A DNA stretch of 64,000 bases from assembly GCF_901827205.1 (NCBI RefSeq), contig NZ_LR594675.1, forward strand, positions 992,001 through 1,056,000, given 5' to 3'. The notes beneath the pieces were generated by a model. It ran no database searches, was not told the DNA's origin, and was given only the letters and a program-made list of their open reading frames with translations. Below are positions 24,494 to 33,075 of the stretch, one piece after another; within the stretch, counting starts at the first letter, position 1; the number at the start of each line of letters is the position of its first letter. The position numbers and the translations under genes are program-made. Source of the DNA: Variovorax sp. PBS-H4. Its GTDB lineage: Bacteria; Pseudomonadota; Gammaproteobacteria; Burkholderiales; Burkholderiaceae_C.

Positions 24494-25332
24494 TTGCCGT
24501 CGACCACCGCGCGCAGTTCGGCGAGCACCTGCGCCGAGGGAGGGCGCACGCCACGCCAGAAGGCGAAGGACTCGGCCGCCTGTTCGACCAGCATGCCCAG
24601 CCCATCGCGCGCCACGGCGCCATGTTCGCGGGCCCAATCCAGGAAGGCGGCGGCCGCGGGCCCGTACATCATGTCGACGGCCAGGGCGCCGCTGCGCAGC
24701 ACGCGGACCGCCACCGGCACTTCGCCCCCAGCGAGACTGGAGGCAGTGCCGTTCACCATGATGTCGAACTCGCCGGGCACGGACTGCAGTTCGTGGGCCT
24801 CGAGCGTGATGCCATGCTGCAGCGCAAGCGCCGCATGGTGCCGCACCAGCGCGATCGCCTTGGCCAGCGTGCGATTGGCCACCACCACGCGGCGCGGACC
24901 GGCTTCCAGCAGCGGCCCCAGCACCCCGGCGGCGGCCCCGCCGGCGCCCAGCAGCAGCAGCTCGCGGCCCGCCACTGCGACGCCTGCGTGCTGCGTGATG
25001 TCGGCCACGAGCCCGGCGCCGTCGGTGTTGTCGCCGTGGATGCCGTCTTCGTCGAAGCGCAGCGTGTTGACGGCGCGGGCCAGCATGGCGCGCGGGCTCA
25101 GGTGCTGGGCGAGCGCTGCCGCCTCGAACTTGAAAGGCACGGTGATGTTGCAGCCGCGCGCCCGGCCGGCCGTCTCGGCACGAAAGGCCGCAACAGCCGC
25201 CTCGAAGCCGTCGAGCGGCACCAGTCGCCGGCCATAGTCCAGCGCCTGCCCGGTCAGCTCGGCGAAGCGCGCGTGAATCCATGGCGAGCGGCTGTGCTCG
25301 ACCGGGTTGCCCATCACGCAGTAGAGATCCAT
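24490..25332 (-). CDS. aroE: Shikimate dehydrogenase
   Basis: 280 aa NADPH enzyme reducing 3-dehydroshikimate to shikimate. Motifs: GNPVEHSRSPWIHARF (shikimate binding), CNITVPFK (catalytic Lys), HGDNTDGAGLV (catalytic Asp), LLLGAGGAAAGVLGPL (NADP-binding loop) and the late GLGMLVEQAAESFAFW. The start at 25332 gives the canonical MDLYCVMGNP. It is 14 nt after the TonB-like gene. Works in the same pathway as aroG at 31935. Confidence 0.97.
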   Translation of the reverse strand: MDLYCVMGNPVEHSRSPWIHARFAELTGQALDYGRRLVPLDGFEAAVAAFRAETAGRARGCNITVPFKFEAAALAQHLSPRAMLARAVNTLRFDEDGIHGDNTDGAGLVADITQHAGVAVAGRELLLLGAGGAAAGVLGPLLEAGPRRVVVANRTLAKAIALVRHHAALALQHGITLEAHELQSVPGEFDIMVNGTASSLAGGEVPVAVRVLRSGALAVDMMYGPAAAAFLDWAREHGAVARDGLGMLVEQAAESFAFWRGVRPPSAQVLAELRAVVDGK

Positions 25333-25346
25333 GGTGCCTCGCTCGC

Positions 25347-26210
25347 TCACTGCTTGGACGACGAGGAGACCTGCGCTTCGAGCGTCTCGTCGCGCGTGAA
25401 CTTGAAGCGCGAGGGCAGCACGATCTGGTCGGTCTGCCGCCGCATCGCATCCGTGAACTTGCCGAAGCTGCCGATGCTGCGCACGATGGCCTGTGCGCGC
25501 CGGTCGAGCGTGGCATTGCCCGAGCCTTCGATGACCTCGGTGCCGAGGATCGCGCCGTCGAAGTTGACGGTCACCATCATCGTGAGCTCGCCGTAGAGCT
25601 TCTTGCCTGCCAGCTCCGGGAAGTTCGCGGTGCCGCGCGCCTCGATCTTGCGGCGCAGTGCGTCGACGTACACGGCATAAGTGGCTTCGCGCGTGGCAGG
25701 GCTGAGGTAGCGCTTCTTGGGGCGTGCGTTCTCCTCGTTCACCCGGCGCTCGATCTCGGCCAGGATCTTGACCAGCTGGCGCCGCTTTTCCTCGCGCGCC
25801 GCGTTTTCGCTGGGATTGCCCTGGTGGCGCGGGTCGGGCAGCGGCATTGCGGCGAGCTGCTCCTTGATCTGCGCCAGCAGCAGCATTTGCTGGGCCTGCA
25901 TGGCCTCGACCTGGCGCTGCGCGTCTTCCATCGAATCGCCGATGGTGGTGAAGGTGGAGGGCGGCAGCGGGCTGGTGGCGCGGCCGCGATCGAGGTCGCC
26001 GCCGCCGGCCAGCGAGCTCTGGGCAATGGCCATGGCTTTCTCGGGACGCTCGTTGGTCTTGGCGTTGACCAGTATCACCTCCAGCGGCGTCTCGGTGAAG
26101 ACGCGGTTGAAGGACTCGGGATCGGCGAAGCGAAACGCGAGCAGCAGGGCGTGCGCGGCAACCGAGATGCCGAGCGCAAGTTGCAGGCTGCTCAGGTCGC
26201 GCAGGTTCAT
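25347..26210 (-). CDS. TonB-like energy transducer
   Basis: 287 aa. One membrane segment near the N terminus (LQLALGISVAAHALLLAFRF), a central coiled-coil/charged region rich in Gln, Glu and Arg (about 95-165), and a C-terminal TonB domain (RGTANFPELAGKKLYGELTMMVTVNFDGAIL). It lacks the long Pro/Lys spacer of classical TonB and has no exbB/exbD beside it. Its ATG overlaps the RNB gene stop by ATGA (26207-26210). Which outer-membrane partner it serves is unknown. Confidence 0.85.
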   Translation of the reverse strand: MNLRDLSSLQLALGISVAAHALLLAFRFADPESFNRVFTETPLEVILVNAKTNERPEKAMAIAQSSLAGGGDLDRGRATSPLPPSTFTTIGDSMEDAQRQVEAMQAQQMLLLAQIKEQLAAMPLPDPRHQGNPSENAAREEKRRQLVKILAEIERRVNEENARPKKRYLSPATREATYAVYVDALRRKIEARGTANFPELAGKKLYGELTMMVTVNFDGAILGTEVIEGSGNATLDRRAQAIVRSIGSFGKFTDAMRRQTDQIVLPSRFKFTRDETLEAQVSSSSKQ

Positions 26211-28267
26211 GCAGGCGCCTTCTCGGGCGAAGGCGCCTCGTCGCTGTCGGCGAGGTCCACCGCAATGGCGATCGGCCCGGCGACTTCTTCTTCGTCGCCT
26301 TCTTCTTCGGCTACTGCTTCGGCCGGTGCGGTATCGAGGCGTTCGATGACGGTGCCGTGCACGTCGAGCGCGATCTCGTCGACTTCGCCGAGTTTCACGC
26401 GCACCCGGGCGCCGCGCGCGAGCCCCTGGGTGCCGGTGACCTGGAACACCAGTGGCAGTGCGTCGGCACGGGCCAGGGCGCCGTTGGGAACGTCCTTGAT
26501 CAGCGTGGCGTCGAGCTCTGCGATGCCCTCCTGCTCCAGGTACTTGAGCGTCCAGAAGCGTTCCATGGCCCCCTGGTGTGCGTTGTAGGCGGCATAGGCG
26601 GCATCGAAGCCCGAGAGGATTGAGAACAGATCGGCATCCTTGGGCTTGAAGGGCGCTGCCAGCGCGGCGGTCTTGCCGTGGCGCGCGGCCGCGATGATCT
26701 GCCATTGGTTCACCAGGTCGGTGTAGCGGCGCAGCGGAGAGGTGCTCCAGGCGTAGCTCTTCACGCCCAGCCCGGCATGCGGAAGCGCCTTGGTGCCCAT
26801 GCGCACCTTGATGCCGGGTGCCAGGCTGGCCTGGCTGCGGTAGAGCGCCGGCACACCGAGTTCGCCGAGCCAGCTGCCCCAGCTGCTGTTGGCCAGGATC
26901 ATGGCCTCGGACACGATCAGGTCCAGCGGCGCGCCGCGCTGCCGCGTCGTGATCTGTACCTGCTCGTCACCGGCGGGCTCGCCCTGCACCTCGGGCAAGC
27001 GGAAGTTGTAATCCGGCCGGTTGAAGCTCTCGGGCTTGCCGCGCACGACCTCGCGCTGCGCCTTCAGCTGCCTGGCAAGCCGGAAAAGAAAGGACAGCGG
27101 CTCGCGCAGCCGGGTGGCCACCTCGGGTGTGCCCGCGGTCGTGACCGAAGCGTCTTCGAGCCACGCCTGGGTGATGAAGCCGTCGAGCTGGTCGTGCCGC
27201 AGGTTGGCCACGACGGGCACGCGCTCGAGGCGGGTCTCAGTGGTCTTGAGCGCCAGCGTGGCTTCGTCGAACTCGGCATAGAGCGAGACGGCCGGGCAGT
27301 CGCGGCCCTCCTGCAGGGTGTAGGTTTCGACCACATCGTCGGGCAGCATGGTGATCTTGTGGCCCGGCATGTAGACGGTGGACATGCGCGCGCGTGCCAC
27401 CTGGTCGATCGGGCTGCCCGGTGCCAGCGCGAGGGCCGGCGCCGCGATGTGGATGCCGACCCGGACCGTGCCGCTGCCGAGGCCGGTGACCGAAAGCGCA
27501 TCGTCGATCTCGGTGGTGTGCGAATCGTCGACCGAGAAGGCCTGCACTTCGGCGCGCTGCAGCTCGTCGGCAATGGCGGGTGCCTTGAGCGCGGGAAAGC
27601 CGGTGCCCTTGGGAAAGTTCTCGAATAGAAAGCGGCGCCAGTGGAACTGGTAAGGCGAGTCGATGGCACCGGCGCGCTGCAGCAGTTCGAGGGGCGGGCG
27701 CTGCGTGGCGCGCGAGGCCTCCACCACGGCCTTGTACTCGGGCGCGTTCTTGTCGGGCTTGAAGAGGATCTTGTAGAGCTGCTCGCGTACCGGCGGCGGG
27801 CACTCGCCAGCGCCGAGTTGCGCGGCCCACTCGGCGATCTGGGCCTGTACCTGCTTCTTCTTCTCGATGGCGGCGAGTGCCTGCTGCACGATTTCGGCCG
27901 GCGCTTTCTTGAAGCGGCCCTTGCCGGCGCGGCGGAAGTAGTGCGGCGCCTCGAACAGCGCCAGGAGCGAAGCGGCCTGCTGCGCCAGAGCGGGGGGGTC
28001 CTGAAAATAGTCGCAGGCCAGCTCGGCAAAGCTGAATTCCCCTTCGGGCGCGAATTCCCAGGCCAGGTCGAGGTCCATGCCGGCGGCGAGCTCGCGGGCT
28101 TCATCCAGCAGTTGGGTCGGCGCCGGCTTTTCGAAGCGCAGCACGACGTTGGCAGCCTTCACCTTGACGCGCTTGCCGGAATCGAGCTCCACCTGCGCGG
28201 AGGACTCCGCCTCCGACAGGACACGGCCGCCCAGGTATTTGCCGGCTTCCTCGAACAATACAAACAT
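26207..28267 (-). CDS. RNB-domain 3'-5' exoribonuclease (RNase II/R family)
   Basis: 686 aa. The RNB catalytic block reads AFSVDDSHTTEIDDALSV, supplying the acidic metal ligands; YMPGHKITMLPD and LVNQWQIIAA follow in family order. Residues ~600-650 contain an S1-like beta region (ARVRVKLGEVDEIALDVHGTVIERL). The C-terminal tail is acidic. Shorter at the N terminus than RNase R, so a clear gene symbol is not given. A -10-like GACAAT (28275-28280) lies 7 nt before the ATG. First gene of the operon to mtgA. Confidence 0.9.
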   Translation of the reverse strand: MFVLFEEAGKYLGGRVLSEAESSAQVELDSGKRVKVKAANVVLRFEKPAPTQLLDEARELAAGMDLDLAWEFAPEGEFSFAELACDYFQDPPALAQQAASLLALFEAPHYFRRAGKGRFKKAPAEIVQQALAAIEKKKQVQAQIAEWAAQLGAGECPPPVREQLYKILFKPDKNAPEYKAVVEASRATQRPPLELLQRAGAIDSPYQFHWRRFLFENFPKGTGFPALKAPAIADELQRAEVQAFSVDDSHTTEIDDALSVTGLGSGTVRVGIHIAAPALALAPGSPIDQVARARMSTVYMPGHKITMLPDDVVETYTLQEGRDCPAVSLYAEFDEATLALKTTETRLERVPVVANLRHDQLDGFITQAWLEDASVTTAGTPEVATRLREPLSFLFRLARQLKAQREVVRGKPESFNRPDYNFRLPEVQGEPAGDEQVQITTRQRGAPLDLIVSEAMILANSSWGSWLGELGVPALYRSQASLAPGIKVRMGTKALPHAGLGVKSYAWSTSPLRRYTDLVNQWQIIAAARHGKTAALAAPFKPKDADLFSILSGFDAAYAAYNAHQGAMERFWTLKYLEQEGIAELDATLIKDVPNGALARADALPLVFQVTGTQGLARGARVRVKLGEVDEIALDVHGTVIERLDTAPAEAVAEEEGDEEEVAGPIAIAVDLADSDEAPSPEKAPA

Positions 28268-28360
28268 GGGGCGGATTGTCCCATGCGTGGGAGGGCGTTG
28301 GGCCTCGCTGGAGTGCCTTCGCCTTGGGCGGGCGAATGGCCGCGGGCGGCCGGGCGGCGC

Positions 28361-28957
28361 TCAGGCCGGGTCGACGAAGTCGATGACGTCGTCCAGGTGG
28401 CAACGCTCGAAATCGGAAAGGGCGTGGTCCCCGCCCTCCAGCAGCTTGATGCGGCTGCCTGGATAACGGGCCGACATCTCCCGCCAGTCCAGCAGCTCGT
28501 CGCCTTTGGCGATGACGGCGAAGACCTGTTCCGGCCGGGGCAGCGGGCCGACGTCCAGCACACGCAGCTCGTCGATGTACTCGGGGCGGAAATAGAAATG
28601 CTCGGCCGGATCGTGCCACGCCGTCTGATCGCCGATGTAGTTCGCCAGGTTGCGCGCCGGGTCGACGGCCGGGTTCAGCAGCACCGCGCGGCAGCGCGTC
28701 TTGCCGGTCACGTAGGTGGCGTAGTAACCACCCAGCGAGGAGCCGACCACCGCCATGCTGTCGCGTGGCCATTGCGCGATGCCCCGCATGATCAGGTCGA
28801 TGGCCTGGCGCGGCGAAGGTGGCAGCTGCGGGCACCACCAGTGCATCTGCGGGTGCCGCTCGCGGACGCGCTGCGCCATCTGGCGCGCCTTGGTCGACTG
28901 GGGCGAGGAGCGGAAGCCGTGGAGGTACAGCAAGTGGGTGGTGCGCGCGGAGTTCAT
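28361..28957 (-). CDS. YqiA-like alpha/beta-hydrolase (esterase)
   Basis: 198 aa. Alpha/beta-hydrolase motifs: LLYLHGFRSSPQSTKA, the nucleophile elbow VVGSSLGGYYAT, IAKGDELLDW (Asp) and EGGDHALSDF (His). YqiA/YcfP-family proteins have weak esterase activity in vitro; physiological substrate unknown. ATG 28957 is chosen over 28978, because family members start just before the HG motif. Divergent from rodA with an 87-nt gap. Confidence 0.9.
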   Translation of the reverse strand: MNSARTTHLLYLHGFRSSPQSTKARQMAQRVRERHPQMHWWCPQLPPSPRQAIDLIMRGIAQWPRDSMAVVGSSLGGYYATYVTGKTRCRAVLLNPAVDPARNLANYIGDQTAWHDPAEHFYFRPEYIDELRVLDVGPLPRPEQVFAVIAKGDELLDWREMSARYPGSRIKLLEGGDHALSDFERCHLDDVIDFVDPA

Positions 28958-29044
28958 GCCTTTGTCGCAATTGAGCACAGTCGGTGCGCCGGCGATTGTC
29001 CGTCAAGCTCGCGCAGGGCAGCACTGCGCGGATAATCCGCGCCC

Positions 29045-30199
29045 ATGTCCGCCGTGTTCCACCAGCCGTCCCTCGCGCGACGCATCGCGCCCGTGTTCCA
29101 GGGCTTCGACGGCTTTCTCGCCTTCGCGGTGCTGCTGCTGGCCTGTGCCGGACTGCTGACCATGTACTCGTCCGGCTACGACCACGGCACGCGCTTCATG
29201 GATCATGGCCGCAACATGCTGCTGGCCGGCTTCATCATGTTCGTGGTCGCACAGGTGCCGCCGCAGCGGCTGATGTTCTTCGCCGTGCCGATCTACGTGG
29301 TGGGTGTTGGGCTGCTGGTTGCGGTGGCGCTGTTCGGCATCACGAAAAAGGGAGCGACCCGCTGGATCAATGTCGGGATGGTGATCCAGCCCAGCGAAAT
29401 CCTGAAGATCGCCATGCCGCTGATGCTGGCCTGGTGGTTCCAGCGCCGCGAGGGGCAGCTTCGGCCGCTGGACTTCGTGGTGGCGACGGTGCTGCTGGCG
29501 GTGCCGGTAGGCCTCATCATGAAGCAGCCCGACCTGGGCACCGCGTTGCTGGTGCTGGCAGCCGGCCTGTCGGTGATCTTCTTTGCCGGCCTTCCATGGA
29601 AGCTGATCGTTCCGCCGGTGATCCTCGGAGCGATCGCGGTGTCCTTGATCGTGGGCTTTGAATCGCAGCTGTGCGCCGACGGCGTGGACTGGCGCGTCCT
29701 GCACGACTACCAGAAGCAGCGCATCTGCACGCTGCTCGATCCGACCAAGGACCCGCTGGGCAAGGGCTTCCACATCATCCAGGGCATGATCGCCATCGGC
29801 TCCGGCGGGGTGGGTGGCAAGGGCTTCATGCAGGGCACGCAGACGCACCTGGAGTTCATTCCGGAGCGCACCACCGACTTCATCTTCGCGGCCTACTCCG
29901 AGGAGTTCGGCCTTGCAGGCAACCTGGCGCTGATCGCGGCGTTCATCTTCCTGATCTTTCGCGGGCTGGCCATCGCGATGGACGCGCCCACGCTGTTCTC
30001 GCGCCTCCTGGCCGGAGCGGTGACAATGATCTTCTTCACCTATGCGTTCGTGAACATGGGCATGGTGAGCGGCATTCTCCCGGTGGTGGGCGTGCCCTTG
30101 CCCTTCATCAGCTATGGCGGCACTGCGATGGTCACGCTGGGGTCGGGGCTGGGCATCCTGATGGCCATCGCGCGGGCCAAGCGGCTGATGCAGAGCTGA
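29045..30199 (+). CDS. rodA: Rod-shape SEDS glycosyltransferase RodA
   Basis: 384 aa polytopic SEDS protein that polymerises lipid II for cell elongation with PBP2. Marks: GATRWINVGMVIQPSEILKI, the conserved MKQPDLGTALLVL (key Asp), DYQKQRICTLLDP, EERTTDF-like ERTTDFIFAAYSEEFGL and the last loop GVPLPFISYGGTAMV. GATAAT at 29031-29036 lies 8 nt before the ATG, suggesting a leaderless transcript. mreBCD and mrdA, usual upstream partners, are not adjacent; here it has its own promoter. Confidence 0.95.
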   Translation: MSAVFHQPSLARRIAPVFQGFDGFLAFAVLLLACAGLLTMYSSGYDHGTRFMDHGRNMLLAGFIMFVVAQVPPQRLMFFAVPIYVVGVGLLVAVALFGITKKGATRWINVGMVIQPSEILKIAMPLMLAWWFQRREGQLRPLDFVVATVLLAVPVGLIMKQPDLGTALLVLAAGLSVIFFAGLPWKLIVPPVILGAIAVSLIVGFESQLCADGVDWRVLHDYQKQRICTLLDPTKDPLGKGFHIIQGMIAIGSGGVGGKGFMQGTQTHLEFIPERTTDFIFAAYSEEFGLAGNLALIAAFIFLIFRGLAIAMDAPTLFSRLLAGAVTMIFFTYAFVNMGMVSGILPVVGVPLPFISYGGTAMVTLGSGLGILMAIARAKRLMQS

Positions 30200-30254
30200 G
30201 AAGCGCATTCAGGTCTTCCGAGCATCATCAGGGGTGCGAGCCTAGAATCCCTCG

Positions 30255-31715
30255 ATGATCTCCCGCGAACCCACCCTCGAGCGCCTCGCCACGGCGCAGC
30301 AGCTCCTGCTCACGCCCTTCGGCCTGGACGAATCGCACCTGCTGCGCGCCCTGTCCGAGATCACCGCCCACAAGGTGGACGACGCCGACCTCTATTTCCA
30401 GTACACCCGCAGCGAAGGCTGGAGCCTGGAAGAGGGAATCGTGAAGACCGGCAGCTTCAGCATCGACCAGGGCGTGGGCGTGCGCGCCGTGAGCGGCGAG
30501 AAGACGGCCTTCGCCTACTCCGACGACATTTCCGAGGCCTCGCTGCTCGATGCGGCACGTACCGTGCGCACCATTTCCGCCGCCGGGCGCAACGGGCGCG
30601 TGAAGGCGCCGACACGCAAGATCGCGACCAGCCGCTCGCTGTATCACGGCGTGGATCCGATCTCCACACTCGACAGCGCCGCCAAGGTCGAGCTGCTGGG
30701 CAAGGTCGAGAAGCTCGCGCGCTCGCGGGATCCGCGCGTGGCACAGGTGATGGCAGGCCTGGCGAGCGAGTACGACGTGGTGCTCGTGGCGCGGGCCGAC
30801 GGAACCCTGGCTGCCGACGTGCGGCCGCTGGTGCGCCTCTCTGTCACGGTGATCGCCGAGCAGAACGGCCGCCGCGAGGTGGGTTCGGGCGGCGGGGGCG
30901 GACGCTTTGGCCTCGCCTACTTCGACGAGGCGCACATTGCCGAGTACGTCGACCAGGCGGTCCAGCAGGCGCTGACCAACCTGGATTCGCGTCCGGCGCC
31001 GGCAGGCGAGATGACCGTGGTGCTCGGCCCGGGCTGGCCCGGCATCCTGCTGCACGAGGCGATCGGCCATGGGCTGGAGGGCGACTTCAACCGCAAGGGG
31101 TCGAGTGCCTTCTCCGGCCGCATCGGCGAACGCGTGGCCGCCAAGGGCGTGACCGTGCTGGACGACGGCACCATCGCCGACCGCCGCGGCTCGCTCAACG
31201 TGGACGACGAGGGCAACGCCACGCAACGCAACGTGCTGATCGAGGACGGCATCCTCAAGGGCTACATCCAGGACTCTCTCAACGCGCGCCTGATGAAGGT
31301 CAAACCCACCGGCAACGGCCGCCGCGAGAGCTATGCCCATGTGCCGATGCCGCGCATGACCAACACCTACATGCTCGGCGGCGACAAGGTGCCCGAGGAG
31401 ATCGTCGCCAGCATCAAGAAGGGACTCTACGCCACCAACTTCGGCGGCGGGCAGGTCGACATCACCAGCGGCAAGTTCGTGTTCTCGGCCAGCGAAGCCT
31501 ACTGGGTGGAAAATGGCAAGATCCAATACCCCGTGAAAGGCGCGACCCTGGTCGGCAATGGTCCGGACGCACTGACGCGCGTCACGATGATCGGCAACGA
31601 CATGGCGCTCGACTCCGGCGTGGGCACCTGCGGCAAGGAAGGCCAGAGCGTGCCGGTCGGGGTGGGACAGCCCACCCTGCGCATCGACGGCCTGACCGTG
31701 GGCGGCACCGCCTGA
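30255..31715 (+). CDS. tldD: Metalloprotease TldD
   Basis: 486 aa. The TldD zinc motif HEAIGHGLEGD lies at about residue 264, and GGGGGRFGL and GFVFSASEAYW-like FVFSASEAYWVENG are family blocks. TldD works with TldE/PmbA, degrading unfolded peptides and maturing some bacteriocins; tldE is not in the window. TAGAAT at 30243-30248 is 6 nt before the ATG, again predicting a leaderless mRNA. Followed by the aroG attenuator region. Confidence 0.96.
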   Translation: MISREPTLERLATAQQLLLTPFGLDESHLLRALSEITAHKVDDADLYFQYTRSEGWSLEEGIVKTGSFSIDQGVGVRAVSGEKTAFAYSDDISEASLLDAARTVRTISAAGRNGRVKAPTRKIATSRSLYHGVDPISTLDSAAKVELLGKVEKLARSRDPRVAQVMAGLASEYDVVLVARADGTLAADVRPLVRLSVTVIAEQNGRREVGSGGGGGRFGLAYFDEAHIAEYVDQAVQQALTNLDSRPAPAGEMTVVLGPGWPGILLHEAIGHGLEGDFNRKGSSAFSGRIGERVAAKGVTVLDDGTIADRRGSLNVDDEGNATQRNVLIEDGILKGYIQDSLNARLMKVKPTGNGRRESYAHVPMPRMTNTYMLGGDKVPEEIVASIKKGLYATNFGGGQVDITSGKFVFSASEAYWVENGKIQYPVKGATLVGNGPDALTRVTMIGNDMALDSGVGTCGKEGQSVPVGVGQPTLRIDGLTVGGTA

Positions 31716-31751
31716 GGCCTTTGCGCAACAGGTCTTTTCATCTTCCTGTGC

Positions 31752-31757
31752 TACATT
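31752..31757 (+). promoter_or_regulatory. Candidate extended -10 of the aroG leader transcript
   Basis: TACATT preceded by TGC (31749-31751) resembles an extended -10. It would start transcription within a few bases of the leader-peptide ATG at 31766. No good -35 is seen. Confidence 0.4.
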
Positions 31758-31765
31758 GCGCCCCT

Positions 31766-31840
31766 ATGTCTTCGCGCGTTGCGTTCTTCTTTTCGTACTT
31801 TTGGTTCCCGGACTCCGGCGGACGAGAGGCGAGCGCGTAA
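31766..31840 (+). CDS. Aromatic leader peptide controlling aroG (attenuation)
   Basis: 24-codon ORF, too short for routine gene calling. It contains the run FFFSYFWF (31784-31807): five Phe, one Tyr and one Trp in eight codons. It ends TAA at 31838-31840. Codons 17-19 contain CCGGCGG (31815-31821), complementary to the 5' arm of the downstream terminator. Ribosome stalling on aromatic codons would leave this segment free to pair and prevent termination, as in pheA/pheST-type attenuators. Confidence 0.85.
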   Translation: MSSRVAFFFSYFWFPDSGGREASA

Positions 31841-31863
31841 AGCACACTGAACACCCCTCCCAG

Positions 31864-31897
31864 AACCGCCGGCGCCTCGAGCCCCGGCGGTTTTTTT
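31864..31897 (+). terminator. Attenuator terminator upstream of aroG
   Basis: Stem AACCGCCGG (31864-31872) with CCGGCGGTT (31884-31892), loop of 11 nt, T-run 31891-31897. It lies between the leader peptide stop and the aroG ATG (31935). The antiterminator alternative pairs 31815-31821 (CCGGCGG) with 31866-31872 (CCGCCGG); the two structures exclude each other. Confidence 0.9.
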
Positions 31898-31934
31898 ATG
31901 CCCCGATGATTTTCATCTTTCGAAGGAACGAACC

Positions 31935-33053
31935 ATGAGCACGAGCAACGTCCCCGCCACCGAGAACTGGTATGCGAGCGTCGAGAAAACCAGCCGAACC
32001 GACGACGAACGCATCAAGGACATCACCGTGCTACCCCCTCCCGAACACCTGATCCGCTTCTTCCCGATCCGCGGCACGCCGGTGGAGACGCTGATCACCG
32101 GCACCCGCCGTGCCATCCACAACATCATGAGCGGCAAGGACGACCGGCTGCTGGTGGTGATGGGGCCGTGTTCGATCCACGACCCGGACGCCGCGCTCGA
32201 ATACGCCCGGCGCCTGAAGGCCGAGCGCGAGAAGTACGCCGGCACGCTGGAGATCGTGATGCGGGTCTACTTCGAGAAGCCGCGCACGACGTTGGGCTGG
32301 AAGGGGCTGATCAACGACCCCTACCTCGACGAAAGCTTCCGCATCGACGAAGGGCTTCGCATCGCGCGCCAACTGCTGATAGAAATCAACCGGCTCGGCC
32401 TGCCGGCCGGCAGCGAGTTCCTCGACGTGATCTCGCCGCAGTACATCGGCGACCTGATTTCCTGGGGCGCGATCGGCGCGCGGACCACCGAGAGCCAGGT
32501 GCACCGCGAGTTGGCCTCGGGACTGTCGGCCCCCATCGGCTTCAAGAACGGCACCGACGGCAACATCCGAATCGCCACGGACGCGATCCAGGCAGCGGCG
32601 CGCGGACATCACTTTCTGTCGGTGCACAAGAACGGCCAGGTCGCGATCGTGCAGACCAACGGCAACAAGGACTGCCACGTCATCCTGCGCGGCGGGAAGG
32701 CGCCCAACTACGATGCGGCCAGTGTGGCTGCCGCCTGCAAGGACCTGGAGGCCGCCAGGCTTGCGCCGATCCTGATGGTGGACTGCAGTCACGCCAACAG
32801 CAGCAAGCAACACCAGAAGCAGATCGAGGTGGCCCAGGACATCGCGGGGCAGATTGCCCACGGGGGGCGCAGCATCTTCGGCCTGATGGTCGAGAGCCAT
32901 CTGAGCGCCGGTGCCCAGAAATTCAGCGCCGGCAAGGACAGTGTCGCGAACCTCGAATACGGCAAGAGCATCACCGATGCCTGCCTGGGCTGGGACGACT
33001 CGGCGCAGGTGCTGGCGCTCCTGTCGGAGGCTGTCAAGGCACGCCGCGGCTGA
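31935..33053 (+). CDS. aroG: 3-deoxy-7-phosphoheptulonate synthase, class I (DAHP synthase)
   Basis: 372 aa, the length of AroF/G/H. It condenses PEP and erythrose 4-phosphate, the first step of the shikimate pathway. Motifs: VVMGPCSIHDPDAA, MRVYFEKPRTTLGWKGL, IGARTTESQVHRELASGLS, and VDCSHANSSK. AAGGAA lies 9 nt before the ATG. Which aromatic amino acid inhibits the enzyme is not evident; the leader responds in principle to Phe, Tyr and Trp together, with Phe most frequent. Confidence 0.96.
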   Translation: MSTSNVPATENWYASVEKTSRTDDERIKDITVLPPPEHLIRFFPIRGTPVETLITGTRRAIHNIMSGKDDRLLVVMGPCSIHDPDAALEYARRLKAEREKYAGTLEIVMRVYFEKPRTTLGWKGLINDPYLDESFRIDEGLRIARQLLIEINRLGLPAGSEFLDVISPQYIGDLISWGAIGARTTESQVHRELASGLSAPIGFKNGTDGNIRIATDAIQAAARGHHFLSVHKNGQVAIVQTNGNKDCHVILRGGKAPNYDAASVAAACKDLEAARLAPILMVDCSHANSSKQHQKQIEVAQDIAGQIAHGGRSIFGLMVESHLSAGAQKFSAGKDSVANLEYGKSITDACLGWDDSAQVLALLSEAVKARRG

Positions 33054-33075
33054 AAGCGCCTGCCGGGCGCTTCAG
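33050..33075. terminator. Hairpin spanning both stop codons of convergent genes
   Basis: CTGAA(A)GCGCC pairs with GGCGCTTCAG through 10 bp with one bulged A. The aroG stop (33051-33053) and the DUF985 gene stop (33072-33074) are inside opposite arms. No T-run, so termination by this hairpin alone is doubtful. Confidence 0.35.

Noticed and set aside
31756..31938. 60-codon ORF in another frame over the aroG leader
   Set aside because: It crosses the terminator hairpin and has no ribosome site or family match; the 31766 frame explains the region better.
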